Shown in pieces: positions 43,054 through 52,891 of a stretch of DNA of 64,000 bases. Position 1 is the first letter of the stretch, and the number at the start of each line of letters is the position of its first letter. Made by a program: the position numbers and the translations under genes. Under the pieces are notes generated by a model, which saw only the letters and a list, made by a program, of their open reading frames with translations, was not told the origin of the DNA and made no database searches. Source of the stretch: Bradyrhizobium amphicarpaeae (lineage in GTDB: Bacteria; Pseudomonadota; Alphaproteobacteria; Rhizobiales; Xanthobacteraceae); NCBI RefSeq assembly GCF_002266435.3, contig NZ_CP029426.2, positions 372,001 through 436,000 on the forward strand, read 5' to 3'.

Positions 43054-44289
43054 TTAGCTGGATTTTGATTTCAGCATCGCAGTTGTCAATGGCACCAAAA
43101 GGATACCCCGGTCGCCCAATGTCTTGGTCCAGGCGCCGATGCGCTCGATCGAGACGGGAAGGGCACTGGCGGTGCCGACAGCCGCGCCGCGCTCGCGCGC
43201 CGCCGATTCGAGCTTGTTCAGGGCGCGGTCGATCTCCGTCGGCGTCGGCACCGCGTCGATCGCGATGTCGCCCCTGCCGAACGGCATCGCCGCGCTGCTT
43301 GCTGCCTGGGGCGCGATGCTGCGGGGCGAGGAGCCGTCGTCGAAGAAGCCGAGGCCGCGCTTGGCCGCCTCGCGGATGATCGGCTGCATCGCCGCCTCCG
43401 TCGCGATGAAGCGGGCGCCCATGAAATTGGTGATGCCGGCATAGCCCTGCATCCGGCTGAAATGCCAATACAGGCGGTCCATGTTCTGGTCGGCGCTGAG
43501 CGAGGTCAGCAGCGTCTGCGGTCCCGGATCATTGTCGGGGAAGTCGTAGGGCTCCATCGGGATCTGCAGGAAGATCTCGTGGCGCTGCGCGCGGGCCCGT
43601 TCGGCGAGCTTGCCGGGATCGGTGCCGTAGGGCGTGAAGGCCAGCGTCACCGCCGCCGGCAGCCTCATGATGGCATCGGTGGTCTTGGCGGCGCCGACGC
43701 CGAGGCCGCCGATCACGATGGCGACCACCGGCATCTTGGCGGCCTTGGCGCGGTCGGCGTCGGCGGCATAGACGTTGAACGGCTTCAGCCCGTCGGCGAC
43801 CACCGGGATCATGCCGTAGCGTGACTTCTCCAGCAGTTTTGGATTGATCCCGGCCATGACCGGCGGCGGGGCGGACGCCGCGCCGGCCTTGTCGCCGGCG
43901 TCCTCGCCGGCGCCGATCACCACGTCGTGGCGGGCGCCGGTAGAGCCGTCGATCATGGTGACGGTCTTCTGCTCGCCGGGCGCAGCCTGCTTCGGCGCCT
44001 CCTGGCTGTCGTGCTTGCCGTCCTGCTTGGCCTCCGGACCATGGCCTGCGGCGGCGGGCTTCTCATCGGTCGGCTTGTTGGCGCCGTTCTCGCGGATCGC
44101 GATCCGCGTCATCGGCTCGCCGCCGAGCGGATCCTTGTTGAAGATGGCGAAGCCGGCGAAGGTGAGAAGGAACAGGCCGAGCAGCACGGCGAGCGCCTGC
44201 ATGGCCGTGAACGGCAGCCGCAGCCGGCGTTTCCGGCGCGGCTTGTCCTGTCCGAGCGGGGCGCTCAGATCATCGGCCGTTTCAGTCAT
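43054..44289 (-). CDS. Divergent polysaccharide deacetylase family protein
   Basis: This 411-residue protein has a short basic cytoplasmic tail, one membrane helix (about residues 30-49), a long Ala/Gly/Pro/Lys-rich linker and a C-terminal domain of the divergent polysaccharide deacetylase (YibQ-type) family, starting [13 protein letters not shown] and including [20 protein letters not shown] and [14 protein letters not shown]. YibQ, EnvC and CtpA homologues cluster in many proteobacteria, suggesting a shared role in peptidoglycan remodelling. A hairpin terminator separates it from ctpA, so it may have its own promoter. Confidence 0.9.
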   Translation of the reverse strand: MTETADDLSAPLGQDKPRRKRRLRLPFTAMQALAVLLGLFLLTFAGFAIFNKDPLGGEPMTRIAIRENGANKPTDEKPAAAGHGPEAKQDGKHDSQEAPKQAAPGEQKTVTMIDGSTGARHDVVIGAGEDAGDKAGAASAPPPVMAGINPKLLEKSRYGMIPVVADGLKPFNVYAADADRAKAAKMPVVAIVIGGLGVGAAKTTDAIMRLPAAVTLAFTPYGTDPGKLAERARAQRHEIFLQIPMEPYDFPDNDPGPQTLLTSLSADQNMDRLYWHFSRMQGYAGITNFMGARFIATEAAMQPIIREAAKRGLGFFDDGSSPRSIAPQAASSAAMPFGRGDIAIDAVPTPTEIDRALNKLESAARERGAAVGTASALPVSIERIGAWTKTLGDRGILLVPLTTAMLKSKSS

Positions 44290-44375
44290 GCGCGATCCCG
44301 AATCACTGCCAATGACGATACCACGCCGGGGTCAAGCGGCGGCAGGCCGGGATAGGCCGGGGCACCGGGAGTTCC

Positions 44376-44408
44376 AAGCAAAAAGGGCGGCTCCCGGAGC
44401 CGCCCTTT
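44376..44408 (-). terminator. Rho-independent terminator after ctpA
   Basis: The stem AAAGGGCGGCT / AGCCGCCCTTT with a 5-base loop is followed on the minus strand by TTTTTGCTT. It lies between ctpA and the deacetylase gene. Confidence 0.88.
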
Positions 44409-44445
44409 CGTCGGATCGCGCAATGCGCCGCCTTGGTTCGCCGAC

Positions 44446-45804
44446 CTAGTTCGCCGCTTTGGGCTTGTCGGTCGTGGCCTTGTTGTCGCCGCCCGGGGTG
44501 GGCGCGGCGGAGGCGCTGTTCTTGATGCCGTGGAGCAGGTCGTCGGCGAGCTTGAGCGCCTTGTCGTCCTTGGCGTCCGGCGGGACGTAGGACTGCGAGC
44601 CGGTCTTCTCGTCGCCGTCGTTCTTGAGATGGCCGCGCAGCGAAGCCTCGCCCTTGGTGTCGGTGCGCGACTTCAGCTCGTCCGGCACGTCCTGCAGCAC
44701 TTCGATGTCGGGCACGATGCCCTTGGCCTGGATCGACTTGCCCGACGGCGTGTAGTAGCGCGCCGTGGTCAGCCGCAGCGCGCCATTGCCGCTTCCGAGC
44801 GGGATGATGGTCTGCACCGAGCCCTTGCCGAACGAGCGCGTGCCGACGATGGTCGCGCGCTTGTGGTCCTGCAGCGCGCCGGCGACGATTTCCGACGCCG
44901 AGGCCGAGCCGCCATTGACCAGCACGATGACCGGCTTGCCCTTGGTGAGGTCACCGGCATGCGCGGTGCGGCGCTGGGTCTCCTCGGCATTGCGGCCGCG
45001 GGTCGAGACGATCTCGCCCTTCTCCAGGAACGAGTCGGAGACGGTGACCGCTTCCTCGAGCAGGCCGCCCGGATTGTTGCGGAGGTCGATGATGAAGCCC
45101 TTCAGCTTGTCGCCGATCTGATTCGAGAGGTTGGCGACCTCGCGCTTCAGGCCCTCGGTGGTCTGCTCGTTGAAGGTGGTGATGCGGATGTAGGCGATGT
45201 CGTCGGCCTCGACGCGCGCGCGCACCGAGCGGACGCGGATGTTGTCGCGCACCAGCGTGACGTCGATCGGATTGTCCTGGCCCTTGCGGATGATCTTGAG
45301 CTTGATCTTGGTGTTGACCGGGCCGCGCATCTTCTCGACCGCCTGGTTCAGGGTCAGGCCCTGCACCGCCTCGTCGTCGAGATTGGTGATGATGTCGTTG
45401 GCCATGACGCCGGCGCGCGAAGCGGGGGTGTCGTCGATCGGCGAGACCACTTTGATCAGGCCGTCTTCCATCGTGACCTCGATGCCGAGGCCGCCGAACT
45501 CACCGCGGGTCTGCACCTGCATGTCGCGGAAGCTCTTGGCGTCCATGTAGCTCGAATGCGGATCGAGGCCGGTGAGCATGCCGCTGATGGCGGATTCGAT
45601 CAGCTTGGTGTCGTCGGGCTTCTCGACATAGTCGGAGCGCACGCGCTCGAAGACGTCGCCGAACAGATTGAGCTGGCGATAGGTGTCCGCGGTGGCGGCT
45701 CGCGCGCTGGAGCCCATGAACACCGCGCGCGGCTGGGTCACGAACAGCATCAGCGCCGCACCGGTGGCCGCGCTGAGGAGGATTACTGAAGTCTTGCGCA
45801 TCAT
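44446..45804 (-). CDS. ctpA: S41 family C-terminal processing peptidase (CtpA)
   Basis: This 452-residue exported serine protease has an N-terminal membrane or signal segment, a PDZ domain (GGLGIEVTMEDGLIKVVSPI) and the S41 domain with the nucleophile Ser in NGGSASASEIVAGAL and the general base Lys in GTRSFGKGSVQTI. Family members degrade periplasmic or peptidoglycan-associated substrates such as murein endopeptidases. Its start overlaps the envC stop (ATGA), so the two are translationally coupled. A poorly conserved Lys/Asp/Ala-rich tail follows the protease domain. Confidence 0.95.
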   Translation of the reverse strand: MMRKTSVILLSAATGAALMLFVTQPRAVFMGSSARAATADTYRQLNLFGDVFERVRSDYVEKPDDTKLIESAISGMLTGLDPHSSYMDAKSFRDMQVQTRGEFGGLGIEVTMEDGLIKVVSPIDDTPASRAGVMANDIITNLDDEAVQGLTLNQAVEKMRGPVNTKIKLKIIRKGQDNPIDVTLVRDNIRVRSVRARVEADDIAYIRITTFNEQTTEGLKREVANLSNQIGDKLKGFIIDLRNNPGGLLEEAVTVSDSFLEKGEIVSTRGRNAEETQRRTAHAGDLTKGKPVIVLVNGGSASASEIVAGALQDHKRATIVGTRSFGKGSVQTIIPLGSGNGALRLTTARYYTPSGKSIQAKGIVPDIEVLQDVPDELKSRTDTKGEASLRGHLKNDGDEKTGSQSYVPPDAKDDKALKLADDLLHGIKNSASAAPTPGGDNKATTDKPKAAN

Positions 45805-47174
45805 CCGCGAACCTTCTCGCCTTCATTTGCGGCCCACCATGGGCCTGGATCGATTGGAGTGCCGTCCTTACGGAACTCGACATACAGCACAGGTTGACTC
45901 GCGTTCGTCGCGAGAATGGAGGCGACCTGAGAGGTCGATCCCATCGTCGCAACCGGCTCCCCCGTGAGCACAAACTGTCCGATGTTGACCGAAATGCGCT
46001 CCATCCCGGCGATCAGGACATGATACCCGCCCCCGGCATTGAGGATCAAGAGTTGTCCATAGCTGCGGAACGGACCTGAATAGACCACCCAGCCGTCACA
46101 CGGCGTTGTGACCTGGGAGCCGGGCTTGGTCGCCAGCGAAATGCCTTTCTGGACCCCGCCGACCCCGTCGGAACCGCCAAAATCCCTGATCTTGTTACCG
46201 TTAACCGGGAGAGGCAGGAGGCCCTTGGCGGAAGCAAAGACGATCGCGGGGGTGGTCCGGGACCGGTCCTTGAACACGCCCGGGCCGGGTTTCGCGGTGG
46301 CGGCCGCCTTGGCTTCGGCCAGCTTGGCAGCTTCGGCCGCCTTCTCGGCGGCCTTGGCGGCACTCTGCAGATCCTGCTCCATCTTGGTGATCAGGCCCTG
46401 GAGATCGCCGACCTGCTTTGAAAGCATGATCGCGCGCGAATTCTCGGCGTTGAGATCCTTTTCGCGCGCCGCCTGCTGGCGCTGCCGCTCGTCGACGAGG
46501 GCGGTGAGCCGGGTCTGGTCGCTCCTGACCTTGTCGCGGTCGGAGGCGAGCTGGTCGCGCTCGGTGGCGATATTCTTGCGCAAGGCGACGAGCTCGCCGA
46601 GCTCGCTTGCGATCTTTTCGGCGCGGCCACGCAGCTCCGGCACCACAGCGCCGAGCAGCATCGCGGTGCGCAGCGATTGCAGCGCATCTTCGGGCCGCAC
46701 CAGCAGCGCAGGCGGCGTACGCCGGCCGGCCCGCTGCAGGGCCGCCAGCACCTCGACGATGTCGGCGCGGCGCGAATCGAGCGAGCTGCGCATCGCCTGC
46801 TCGCGTCCGTTGAGCGCGCGCAGCCGGGCTTCGGTCTCGTCGATCTTGGTCTCGACGCTGCGCACATTGGCGGCGGTGTCGATCAGCTGCTGGTTGAGCT
46901 GGGTGCGGTCCTGGCCGAGCGAGGTGATCTCCGCCTTGAGCTTGGCCTGGGCTTCTTCCGCGCTCTTCTGCCTGGCGCGTGCGGCTTCCAGCTCCTGCTC
47001 GCGCTGCCTGATGGCATCGGGCGAAACCGCGGCGGTCTGCGGCGCCGCCGTCTGGGCTTGCGCCAGGCTTATGCAAGCTTGCGCGAGGCTTGCGCCGGCG
47101 ACGCCAGTGATCAGCAGCAGGTTGAGGAGCGGCGCTCGCATCGTGTCGGCAAAGGTGCTCGTTGTGGCGCGCAT
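45801..47174 (-). CDS. envC: Murein hydrolase activator EnvC-like protein
   Basis: This 457-residue exported protein has a signal segment (LLNLLLITGVAGASLAQA), a long coiled coil (about residues 55-285, rich in Gln, Glu, Arg and Ala) and a C-terminal LytM domain (GSQVTTPCDGWVVYSGPF, GYHVLIAGM). The metal-binding HxxxD and HxH residues of active LytM enzymes are replaced (KGISLAT, GYHVLI), as in E. coli EnvC, so it probably activates amidases rather than cutting peptidoglycan. The ATG overlaps the rlmH stop by one base (TGATG); a GTG one codon upstream is also possible. Confidence 0.92.
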   Translation of the reverse strand: MRATTSTFADTMRAPLLNLLLITGVAGASLAQACISLAQAQTAAPQTAAVSPDAIRQREQELEAARARQKSAEEAQAKLKAEITSLGQDRTQLNQQLIDTAANVRSVETKIDETEARLRALNGREQAMRSSLDSRRADIVEVLAALQRAGRRTPPALLVRPEDALQSLRTAMLLGAVVPELRGRAEKIASELGELVALRKNIATERDQLASDRDKVRSDQTRLTALVDERQRQQAAREKDLNAENSRAIMLSKQVGDLQGLITKMEQDLQSAAKAAEKAAEAAKLAEAKAAATAKPGPGVFKDRSRTTPAIVFASAKGLLPLPVNGNKIRDFGGSDGVGGVQKGISLATKPGSQVTTPCDGWVVYSGPFRSYGQLLILNAGGGYHVLIAGMERISVNIGQFVLTGEPVATMGSTSQVASILATNASQPVLYVEFRKDGTPIDPGPWWAANEGEKVRG

Positions 47175-47656
47175 CACGCGCGGTGATAGGGGTGGCCGGC
47201 CAGAATGGTGGCGGCCCGATAAAGCTGTTCCAGAAGCATGACGCGGACCATTTGGTGCGGCCAGGTCGCAGAGCCGAACGCGATCGCAAGCTTGGCCTTA
47301 CGGCGCAATTCGGGCGAAAGTCCGTCCGCCCCTCCGATCACGAAGATAGTATGGCCGGCACCTTCGTCCCGCCAGCGTCCGAGCTGCCGTGCGAATACGG
47401 TGGAGTCGAGATTTTGCCCGCGCTCGTCCAGTGCCACCAGGATCGATTTGTCCGGGATATGCGCTGAGATCGCGGCAGCCTCTTCGGTCATCCGCGTCGC
47501 GGTGTCGCGTGCGCGGCTCTCGGGGATCTCGTGGACCAGCAGCTCGCGGAATCCGAGCTTGCGGCCGGCCTCGTCGAACCGCTCGAAATAGCGGTCGGCA
47601 AGTTCCCGTTCGGGGCCCTGCTTCAGCCGGCCCACCGCAATGACAGCAACGCGCAT
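47174..47656 (-). CDS. rlmH: 23S rRNA (pseudouridine1915-N3)-methyltransferase RlmH
   Basis: This 160-residue SPOUT-fold enzyme methylates pseudouridine 1915 in helix 69 of 23S rRNA. Conserved parts are LVALDERGQNLDSTVFA, IFVIGGADGLSPE and the C-terminal WPHQMVRVMLLEQLYRA ending HPYHRA. Length is normal. It follows rsfS by 109 bases and is coupled to envC, the usual alphaproteobacterial order. Confidence 0.97.
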   Translation of the reverse strand: MRVAVIAVGRLKQGPERELADRYFERFDEAGRKLGFRELLVHEIPESRARDTATRMTEEAAAISAHIPDKSILVALDERGQNLDSTVFARQLGRWRDEGAGHTIFVIGGADGLSPELRRKAKLAIAFGSATWPHQMVRVMLLEQLYRAATILAGHPYHRA

Positions 47657-47765
47657 GATGTCTTCAGGGTCGTGTTTTCAGGACCGCGCGCAAATGGCGC
47701 GCGCACGACGCTAGCATGCGCGTCAGCCGATTCGAAATCGGCCGGGTGAACCTGGCCGCCTTCGC

Positions 47766-48218
47766 CTAGATCGCTTTCGCCGCCCCTGGACCCTGCGTGT
47801 ACAATCGCTCGAGATTGTAGAACTCGCGGACCTCGGGTCGGAACACGTGCACGATCACGTCGCCGGAATCGATCAACACCCAGTCGCAATTGGGCAAGCC
47901 CTCGACATGGATGTTCTTGATGCCGTTTTCCTTGAGGCCCTTGGCGACGTTTTCCGCGATCGCGCCGACGTGCCGGTTCACTCGGCCGGTGGTGACGATC
48001 ATGTAGTCGGAGTACGCCGATTTGCCGCGAAGGTCGATGGTGACCGTCTCTTCCGCCTTCATGTCCTCGAGGCGGGAGAGGATCAGGCTCAGCGTCTTGT
48101 CGGCGTCGGGTTGCGCCTTCAAGGCCGCAGTTTTGGCCGATGTTTTACGCGCCGGCTTGGCAACCTTGGGTAAAACAGACTTCGTCGAAGCTGGCTTCGC
48201 TGAAGTTGACTTGGACAA
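47766..48218 (-). CDS. rsfS: Ribosome silencing factor RsfS
   Basis: This 150-residue protein of the RsfS/Iojap family binds ribosomal protein uL14 and blocks subunit joining when nutrients are short. The core is ADKTLSLILSRLEDMKAEE, SAYSDYMIVTTGRVNRH and GLPNCDWVLIDSGDVIVHVF. About 38 Lys/Ala/Ser-rich residues precede it. No ATG or GTG is found in frame before the core: the best start is a TTG, with a CTG five codons upstream as alternative; an in-frame stop lies just before. Confidence 0.92.
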   Translation of the reverse strand: MSKSTSAKPASTKSVLPKVAKPARKTSAKTAALKAQPDADKTLSLILSRLEDMKAEETVTIDLRGKSAYSDYMIVTTGRVNRHVGAIAENVAKGLKENGIKNIHVEGLPNCDWVLIDSGDVIVHVFRPEVREFYNLERLYTQGPGAAKAI

Positions 48219-48358
48219 TACAGATGTGGTCAGGGACCATTCCTTTCACTGTATCGCGAACACCGAATCCGGTGCTCACCGGTTACACTACATCATGTGG
48301 GGTTAAGGGTTTCAATATGCCAGAGAGCCCGACGTCCCCACGACGCCGCCACTCCGTC

Positions 48359-48940
48359 TCACTTCGTACCTTTCCAGCTCCCGTCCGGGTTCCGTAAGCC
48401 GGTCGAGGAGAGATTGAGCTTCAATCCGGTCAGGAAGATCCAGGCCGGGGCCGGCCGATCCGCAAGCAATGCTGCCTCATTCTCGGGCACGCGGTAGCGC
48501 GCCAGCGCCTGGGCGGCGGGCGAGGCGAGGGCGCGAAAACTCTGCGGCGGGCGATCGATGACCGCAATCGGCACCTGGTCGGCGATGCGCCGCCAGTGCT
48601 GCCAACGATGGAATTGAGCGAGGTTGTCAGCGCCCATAATCCAGACAAAGCGCAAGCCACTGAGACGGCGGCGCAAGGTGTTGATCGTGTCGATAGTATA
48701 GCGGGTGCGAATGACGGATTCGAGACAGCTCACCTCGATCCGCGGGTCGTCGGCGACGTCGCGTGCCGCCTGCATGCGCTCGCCGAGTTCGTGCAGCGTA
48801 CCGTTCTCCTTCAGCGGATTGCCGGGGGTCACCAGCCACCAGACGCGATCGAGCTGAAGGCGCTTCAGTGCGAACTGGCTGATCGCGCGATGGGCCTCGT
48901 GCGGCGGATTGAACGACCCGCCGAGCAGGCCGACGCGCAT
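48359..48940 (-). CDS. nadD: Nicotinate-nucleotide adenylyltransferase
   Basis: This 193-residue nucleotidyltransferase makes deamido-NAD from nicotinate mononucleotide and ATP. The N-terminal [15 protein letters not shown] and the C-terminal LSSTGLRN hold the HxGH-like and SSTxxR signatures. The ATG giving MRVGLLGG is chosen; a TTG start about 22 codons upstream ([14 protein letters not shown]...) is possible. It sits between proA and rsfS, the standard order. Confidence 0.93.
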   Translation of the reverse strand: MRVGLLGGSFNPPHEAHRAISQFALKRLQLDRVWWLVTPGNPLKENGTLHELGERMQAARDVADDPRIEVSCLESVIRTRYTIDTINTLRRRLSGLRFVWIMGADNLAQFHRWQHWRRIADQVPIAVIDRPPQSFRALASPAAQALARYRVPENEAALLADRPAPAWIFLTGLKLNLSSTGLRNPDGSWKGTK

Positions 48941-49026
48941 GCCCTTCGTATAGGGCGGTGTGGCCTGCGCGAAGAACCGTGGCGCGACGAAATTGTTGCT
49001 CAATGCCCCGCGCCTCGCGCCATGAC

Positions 49027-50322
49027 TTACGGCCGCGTCTGTCCGGTGCCGTGAACGCGATATTTGAAGCTCGTCAGCTGCTCGGCGCCGACAGGGCCGC
49101 GGGCGTGAAAGCGGCCGGTCGCAATCCCGATCTCGGCGCCGAAGCCGAACTCGCCGCCATCGGCAAACTGTGTCGAGGCGTTGTGCAGCACGATCGCGGA
49201 ATCGACCTCGCTCAGGAATTTCTTCGCAGCCGCCTCGTCCGCGCTCACGATCGCATCGGTGTGATGCGAGCCGTGGTTCTGGATGTGCGCGATCGCGCCG
49301 TCGACGCCGTCGACCACCTTCGCCGCGATGATCGCGTCGAGATATTCGGTGTCCCAATCATCCTTGCTCGCAGGTTTTACGCGCGCATCCGTTGCTTGCA
49401 CCATTTCGTCGCCGCGCACTTCGCAGCCGGCTTCGATCAGCATCTCGACCAGCGGCTTCAGATTCTTGGCCGCAGCAGCGCGATCGACCAGCAGCGTCTC
49501 GGCCGCGCCGCAGACGCCGGTGCGGCGCATTTTTGCGTTGAGCACGATCGACTTCGCCATGGCGAGGTCGGCGCTGGCATCGACATAGACGTGATTGACG
49601 CCTTCGAGATGCGCGAACACGGGCACGCGTGCTTCCTGCTCGACGCGCGCGACGAGGCTCTTGCCGCCGCGGGGCACGATCACGTCGACGGCGCCGTTCA
49701 ACCCCGACAGCATCATGCCGACGGCCGCGCGGTCGCGCGTCGGCACCAGCGTGATGGCAGCTTCAGGCAGGCCCGCCTCGCGCAGGCCCTGCACCAGGCA
49801 GTCATGGATCGCGCGGCAGGAGCGGAAACTGTCCGAGCCGCCGCGCAGGATCACGGCGTTGCCCGACTTCAGGCACAGCACGCCGGCGTCCGCCGCGACG
49901 TTCGGCCGGCTCTCGAAGATCACGCCGACGACGCCGAGCGGCACACGCACGCGCTCGATGGTCATGCCGTTCGGCCGCTGCCAGCTCTCGGTGACGATGC
50001 CGACGGGATCGGCGATGCCGCGCACGGTCGCGATGCCCTCGGCCATGCCCTCGACCCGCGCCGGCGTCAGCGTCAGGCGATCGATGAAGGAGGAGGTGGC
50101 GTTGCCCGAGGCGCGGGCTTCGGCCACGTCCTCCGCATTGGCGGCGAGAATGGCCGCGGAGTTCGCGCGGATCGCCCGCTCCATGGCTTCCAGCGCCCGG
50201 TTCTTCTGCTCCGGCGGCGCCAGCGCCAGCACGCGCGCGGCAGCGCGGGCTTTGACTGCGAGTTCGGACATCAGGGCCTGGAGATCGGCATTGCCGTCAA
50301 CGGCTTTGAGGGGGGCGGCCAT
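49027..50322 (-). CDS. proA: Gamma-glutamyl phosphate reductase
   Basis: This 431-residue aldehyde-dehydrogenase-fold enzyme performs the second step of proline synthesis. The catalytic Cys is in [14 protein letters not shown], and [16 protein letters not shown] and [15 protein letters not shown] mark the NADPH-binding half. Length is normal. It follows proB on the minus strand with a short hairpin in between. Confidence 0.97.
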   Translation of the reverse strand: MAAPLKAVDGNADLQALMSELAVKARAAARVLALAPPEQKNRALEAMERAIRANSAAILAANAEDVAEARASGNATSSFIDRLTLTPARVEGMAEGIATVRGIADPVGIVTESWQRPNGMTIERVRVPLGVVGVIFESRPNVAADAGVLCLKSGNAVILRGGSDSFRSCRAIHDCLVQGLREAGLPEAAITLVPTRDRAAVGMMLSGLNGAVDVIVPRGGKSLVARVEQEARVPVFAHLEGVNHVYVDASADLAMAKSIVLNAKMRRTGVCGAAETLLVDRAAAAKNLKPLVEMLIEAGCEVRGDEMVQATDARVKPASKDDWDTEYLDAIIAAKVVDGVDGAIAHIQNHGSHHTDAIVSADEAAAKKFLSEVDSAIVLHNASTQFADGGEFGFGAEIGIATGRFHARGPVGAEQLTSFKYRVHGTGQTRP

Positions 50323-50440
50323 TGGAATTTCAACCTTCTGCTAAGGCGGTGTCCTAGCACGGAAATCCCGCTTTTGCGAAGGGCGGGGCGGGTATGGCTG
50401 CTACCCCTGGGTTGCGTTGAAGCTGGGTCACTGGCCGAGC

Positions 50441-50459
50441 AAAAGGGCCGCAGCGGCCC
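50441..50459 (-). terminator. Small hairpin with T-tract after proB
   Basis: The stem GGGCCG / CGGCCC with a 3-base loop abuts the proB stop codon and is followed on the minus strand by TTTT. It is short and may only attenuate transcription into proA. Confidence 0.45.
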
Positions 50460-51581
50460 CTACCCGCCCACCACGAGATCGTCGCGGTGGATCATCTCCG
50501 AGCGGCCGCTAATGCCCAAAATGGTCATCACATCAGGGGAGGAGCGGCCCTTGATCCGCTCGGCGACCTCGGCATCGTAGGCGATGAGGCCGCGGCCGAC
50601 TTCGCTGGTATCGGGGCCGCGCACGATCACGGCATCGCCGCGGGCGAACTGGCCTTCGACCTTGATCACGCCGGCGGGCAGCAGGCTGGCGCCGGCGCGC
50701 AGCGCCGTCACGGCGCCGGCATCGATCGTCAGCGTGCCCTTCGGCTCCAGCGTGCCCGCGATCCAGCGTTTGCGCGAGGTGATGGGATTGGCCGGCGTCA
50801 GGAACCAGGTGCAGCGACCGCCATCGGCGATCGCCTGCAGGGGATGCTCGATCTTGCCTGAGGCGATCAGCATATGCGTGCCGCCGGTCGTCGCGATCTT
50901 GGCCGCCTCGACCTTGGTGCGCATGCCGCCGCGCGACAGCTCGGACTCGGCATCGCCCGCCACGGCCTCGATCTCCGAGGAGATGCTCTCGACCACCGGA
51001 ATCAGCCTGGCGTTCGGATTGTTCTTCGGCGGGGCGTCGTAGAGCCCGTCGATGTCGGACAGCAGCACCAGCAGATCGGCGCTCGCCATGGTGGCGACGC
51101 GCGCGGCGAGCCGGTCATTGTCGCCGTAGCGGATCTCGTTGGTCGCCACCGTGTCGTTCTCGTTGATGACGGGGATGGCGCGCCACTCCAGCAGCTTGCC
51201 GATGGTGGAGCGCGCATTGAGATAGCGGCGGCGCTCCTCGGTATCCCCGGGCGTGACCAGGATCTGGCCGGCGCCGATGCCGTGCGCCCCGAGCACCTCG
51301 GACCAGATCCGCGCCAGCGCGATCTGGCCGACCGCGGCGGCGGCCTGGCTCTCTTCCAGCTTGAGCGGGCCGCGCGGCAGCTTGAGGCGGCTGCGGCCGA
51401 GCGCGATCGAGCCGGAGGAGACGACGAGGACGTCGCGCCCCTCCTTGTGCAGCTTGGCCATGTCGTCGGCGAGCGCGGCGAGCCAGGACGCCCGCACCTC
51501 GCCCTTGTCGGAATCGACCAGAAGCGCGGAGCCGACCTTGACGACGATGCGGCGGAATTGACTGAGTTCGGGACTGGCCAT
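50460..51581 (-). CDS. proB: Glutamate 5-kinase
   Basis: This 373-residue enzyme phosphorylates glutamate, the first and feedback-inhibited step of proline synthesis. An amino acid kinase domain ([44 protein letters not shown]) is followed by a C-terminal PUA domain ([20 protein letters not shown]). The ATG of [11 protein letters not shown] is chosen; 44 upstream codons in frame are antisense-like. It is divergent from the binding-protein gene. Confidence 0.97.
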   Translation of the reverse strand: MASPELSQFRRIVVKVGSALLVDSDKGEVRASWLAALADDMAKLHKEGRDVLVVSSGSIALGRSRLKLPRGPLKLEESQAAAAVGQIALARIWSEVLGAHGIGAGQILVTPGDTEERRRYLNARSTIGKLLEWRAIPVINENDTVATNEIRYGDNDRLAARVATMASADLLVLLSDIDGLYDAPPKNNPNARLIPVVESISSEIEAVAGDAESELSRGGMRTKVEAAKIATTGGTHMLIASGKIEHPLQAIADGGRCTWFLTPANPITSRKRWIAGTLEPKGTLTIDAGAVTALRAGASLLPAGVIKVEGQFARGDAVIVRGPDTSEVGRGLIAYDAEVAERIKGRSSPDVMTILGISGRSEMIHRDDLVVGG

Positions 51582-51788
51582 GTGTGATTCGGGTGTTGGC
51601 GCGCTTTGACGATCTGCTCTGCATCGGAAACGGCGGAGCGAGAGAGCGGCGCCGATGGGCCCGCTTTTGCAGCAGGACGATGGCCGGCGCAAGGCGGCCG
51701 ACGTGGTAAACAAACCAAGGTCGGCCTTGTCTTGGGCGCCGGTCCGGTTCTAATGCCGGCAACCAACAAAGGGTCGGAGGGGAAACGC

Positions 51789-52754
51789 ATGGATCGCCGC
51801 AAATTCATGGCCGGATGTATCAGCCTGCCGCTGCTGGCGCAGGCAGGTGGGGCGCAAGCGCAGGCCGGGCTGAGCAAGATCATCTTCCCGTTCGCGGCAG
51901 GCGCGGGCGGCGACACGCTGTGCCGGCTGATGGCGCAGGAGATGGCGCCGGTCCTTCAGCGGACTCTGGTGGTCGAGAACCGCACCGGGGGCGACGGTCT
52001 GATCGGCATCAAGGCGGTGAAGGGCGGCAGCCCCGACGGCAGCATGGTGCTGGTGACGACCGGACCTACCATGTACCTGCTGCCGATGGTCGAAACGGCG
52101 CCGAGCTTCGATACCGCCAGGGATTTCGTGCCGGTGTCGCTGCTGGCGCGGTTCGAATTCGCGCTGGTGATCAACCCCAGCGTCGACGCCACCGATTTCA
52201 AAAGCTTCGTGGCGTGGCTGAAGGCGCATCCGGACAAGGCCTCGTTCGGGGTGCCGAGCAACGGCACCATTCCGCATTTCATGGGCTCCAAGCTCGAGAA
52301 GGATCTCGGCATTCCCCTGACCCGCGTGCCCTATCGCGGCAGCGCACCGATCCTCAACGACCTCATCGGCGGCCACATCTCGTTCGGGATCGTCACGTTG
52401 GCGGATGCGCTGCCGCAGCATCGCGCCAAGGGCGTGAAGATCATCGCGGTGTCGAGCGCGGCGCGTTCGCCCTTCGCGCCCGATGTCCCGACGCTGAAGG
52501 AGAGCGGCATCGATCTCGTCGCGGACGCCTGGTACGGCATGTGGCTTCCGGCCGGCAGCCCGCCGGAGTTCGCCGGCAAGCTCGGAGCCGCCGCGAGCGC
52601 CGCACTCGCCAAGCCCGAGGTGAAGGAGAAGCTCACGGCGATCGGGCTGATCCCGGTCGGCAGCACTGCGGAAGGATTGACCAAGGAGCTCGCCGCGAAC
52701 ATTGCGCTGTGGCAGCCGATCGTGAAGGCGACGGGATACAAGATCGAGAATTGA
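51789..52754 (+). CDS. Tripartite tricarboxylate transporter substrate-binding protein (TctC/Bug family)
   Basis: This 321-residue periplasmic binding protein starts with a signal segment (MDRRKFMAGCISLPLLAQAG) and has the Bug-family pattern: IIFPFAAGAGGDTLCRLMAQ, VENRTGGDGLIGIKAV and a C-terminal GYKIEN. A strong Shine-Dalgarno (GGAGGGG) precedes the ATG. No tctA or tctB membrane genes are adjacent, so it is an orphan binding protein, common in Bradyrhizobium and Bordetella. Ligand, probably a carboxylate, is unknown. Confidence 0.9.
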   Translation: MDRRKFMAGCISLPLLAQAGGAQAQAGLSKIIFPFAAGAGGDTLCRLMAQEMAPVLQRTLVVENRTGGDGLIGIKAVKGGSPDGSMVLVTTGPTMYLLPMVETAPSFDTARDFVPVSLLARFEFALVINPSVDATDFKSFVAWLKAHPDKASFGVPSNGTIPHFMGSKLEKDLGIPLTRVPYRGSAPILNDLIGGHISFGIVTLADALPQHRAKGVKIIAVSSAARSPFAPDVPTLKESGIDLVADAWYGMWLPAGSPPEFAGKLGAAASAALAKPEVKEKLTAIGLIPVGSTAEGLTKELAANIALWQPIVKATGYKIEN

Positions 52755-52779
52755 ACTCCCTCGTCGCCCCACACCCAGT

Positions 52780-52865
52780 CGTCATGGCCGGGCTTGACCC
52801 GGCCATCCACGTGCGTCCGCGATTGCCGTAAGACGTGGTTGCCCGGGTCAAGCCCGGGCATGACG
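52780..52865. repeat. Intergenic palindromic repeat (CGTCATGGCCGGGC type)
   Basis: CGTCATGGCCGGGCTTGACC and GGTCAAGCCCGGGCATGACG are near-perfect inverted ends, with inner CCACGT and ACGTGG. It is the same family as 36795-36909 and lies between convergent genes. Confidence 0.82.
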
Positions 52866-52891
52866 AACGGAGAGAGCCTCGTTCCGCTTAC

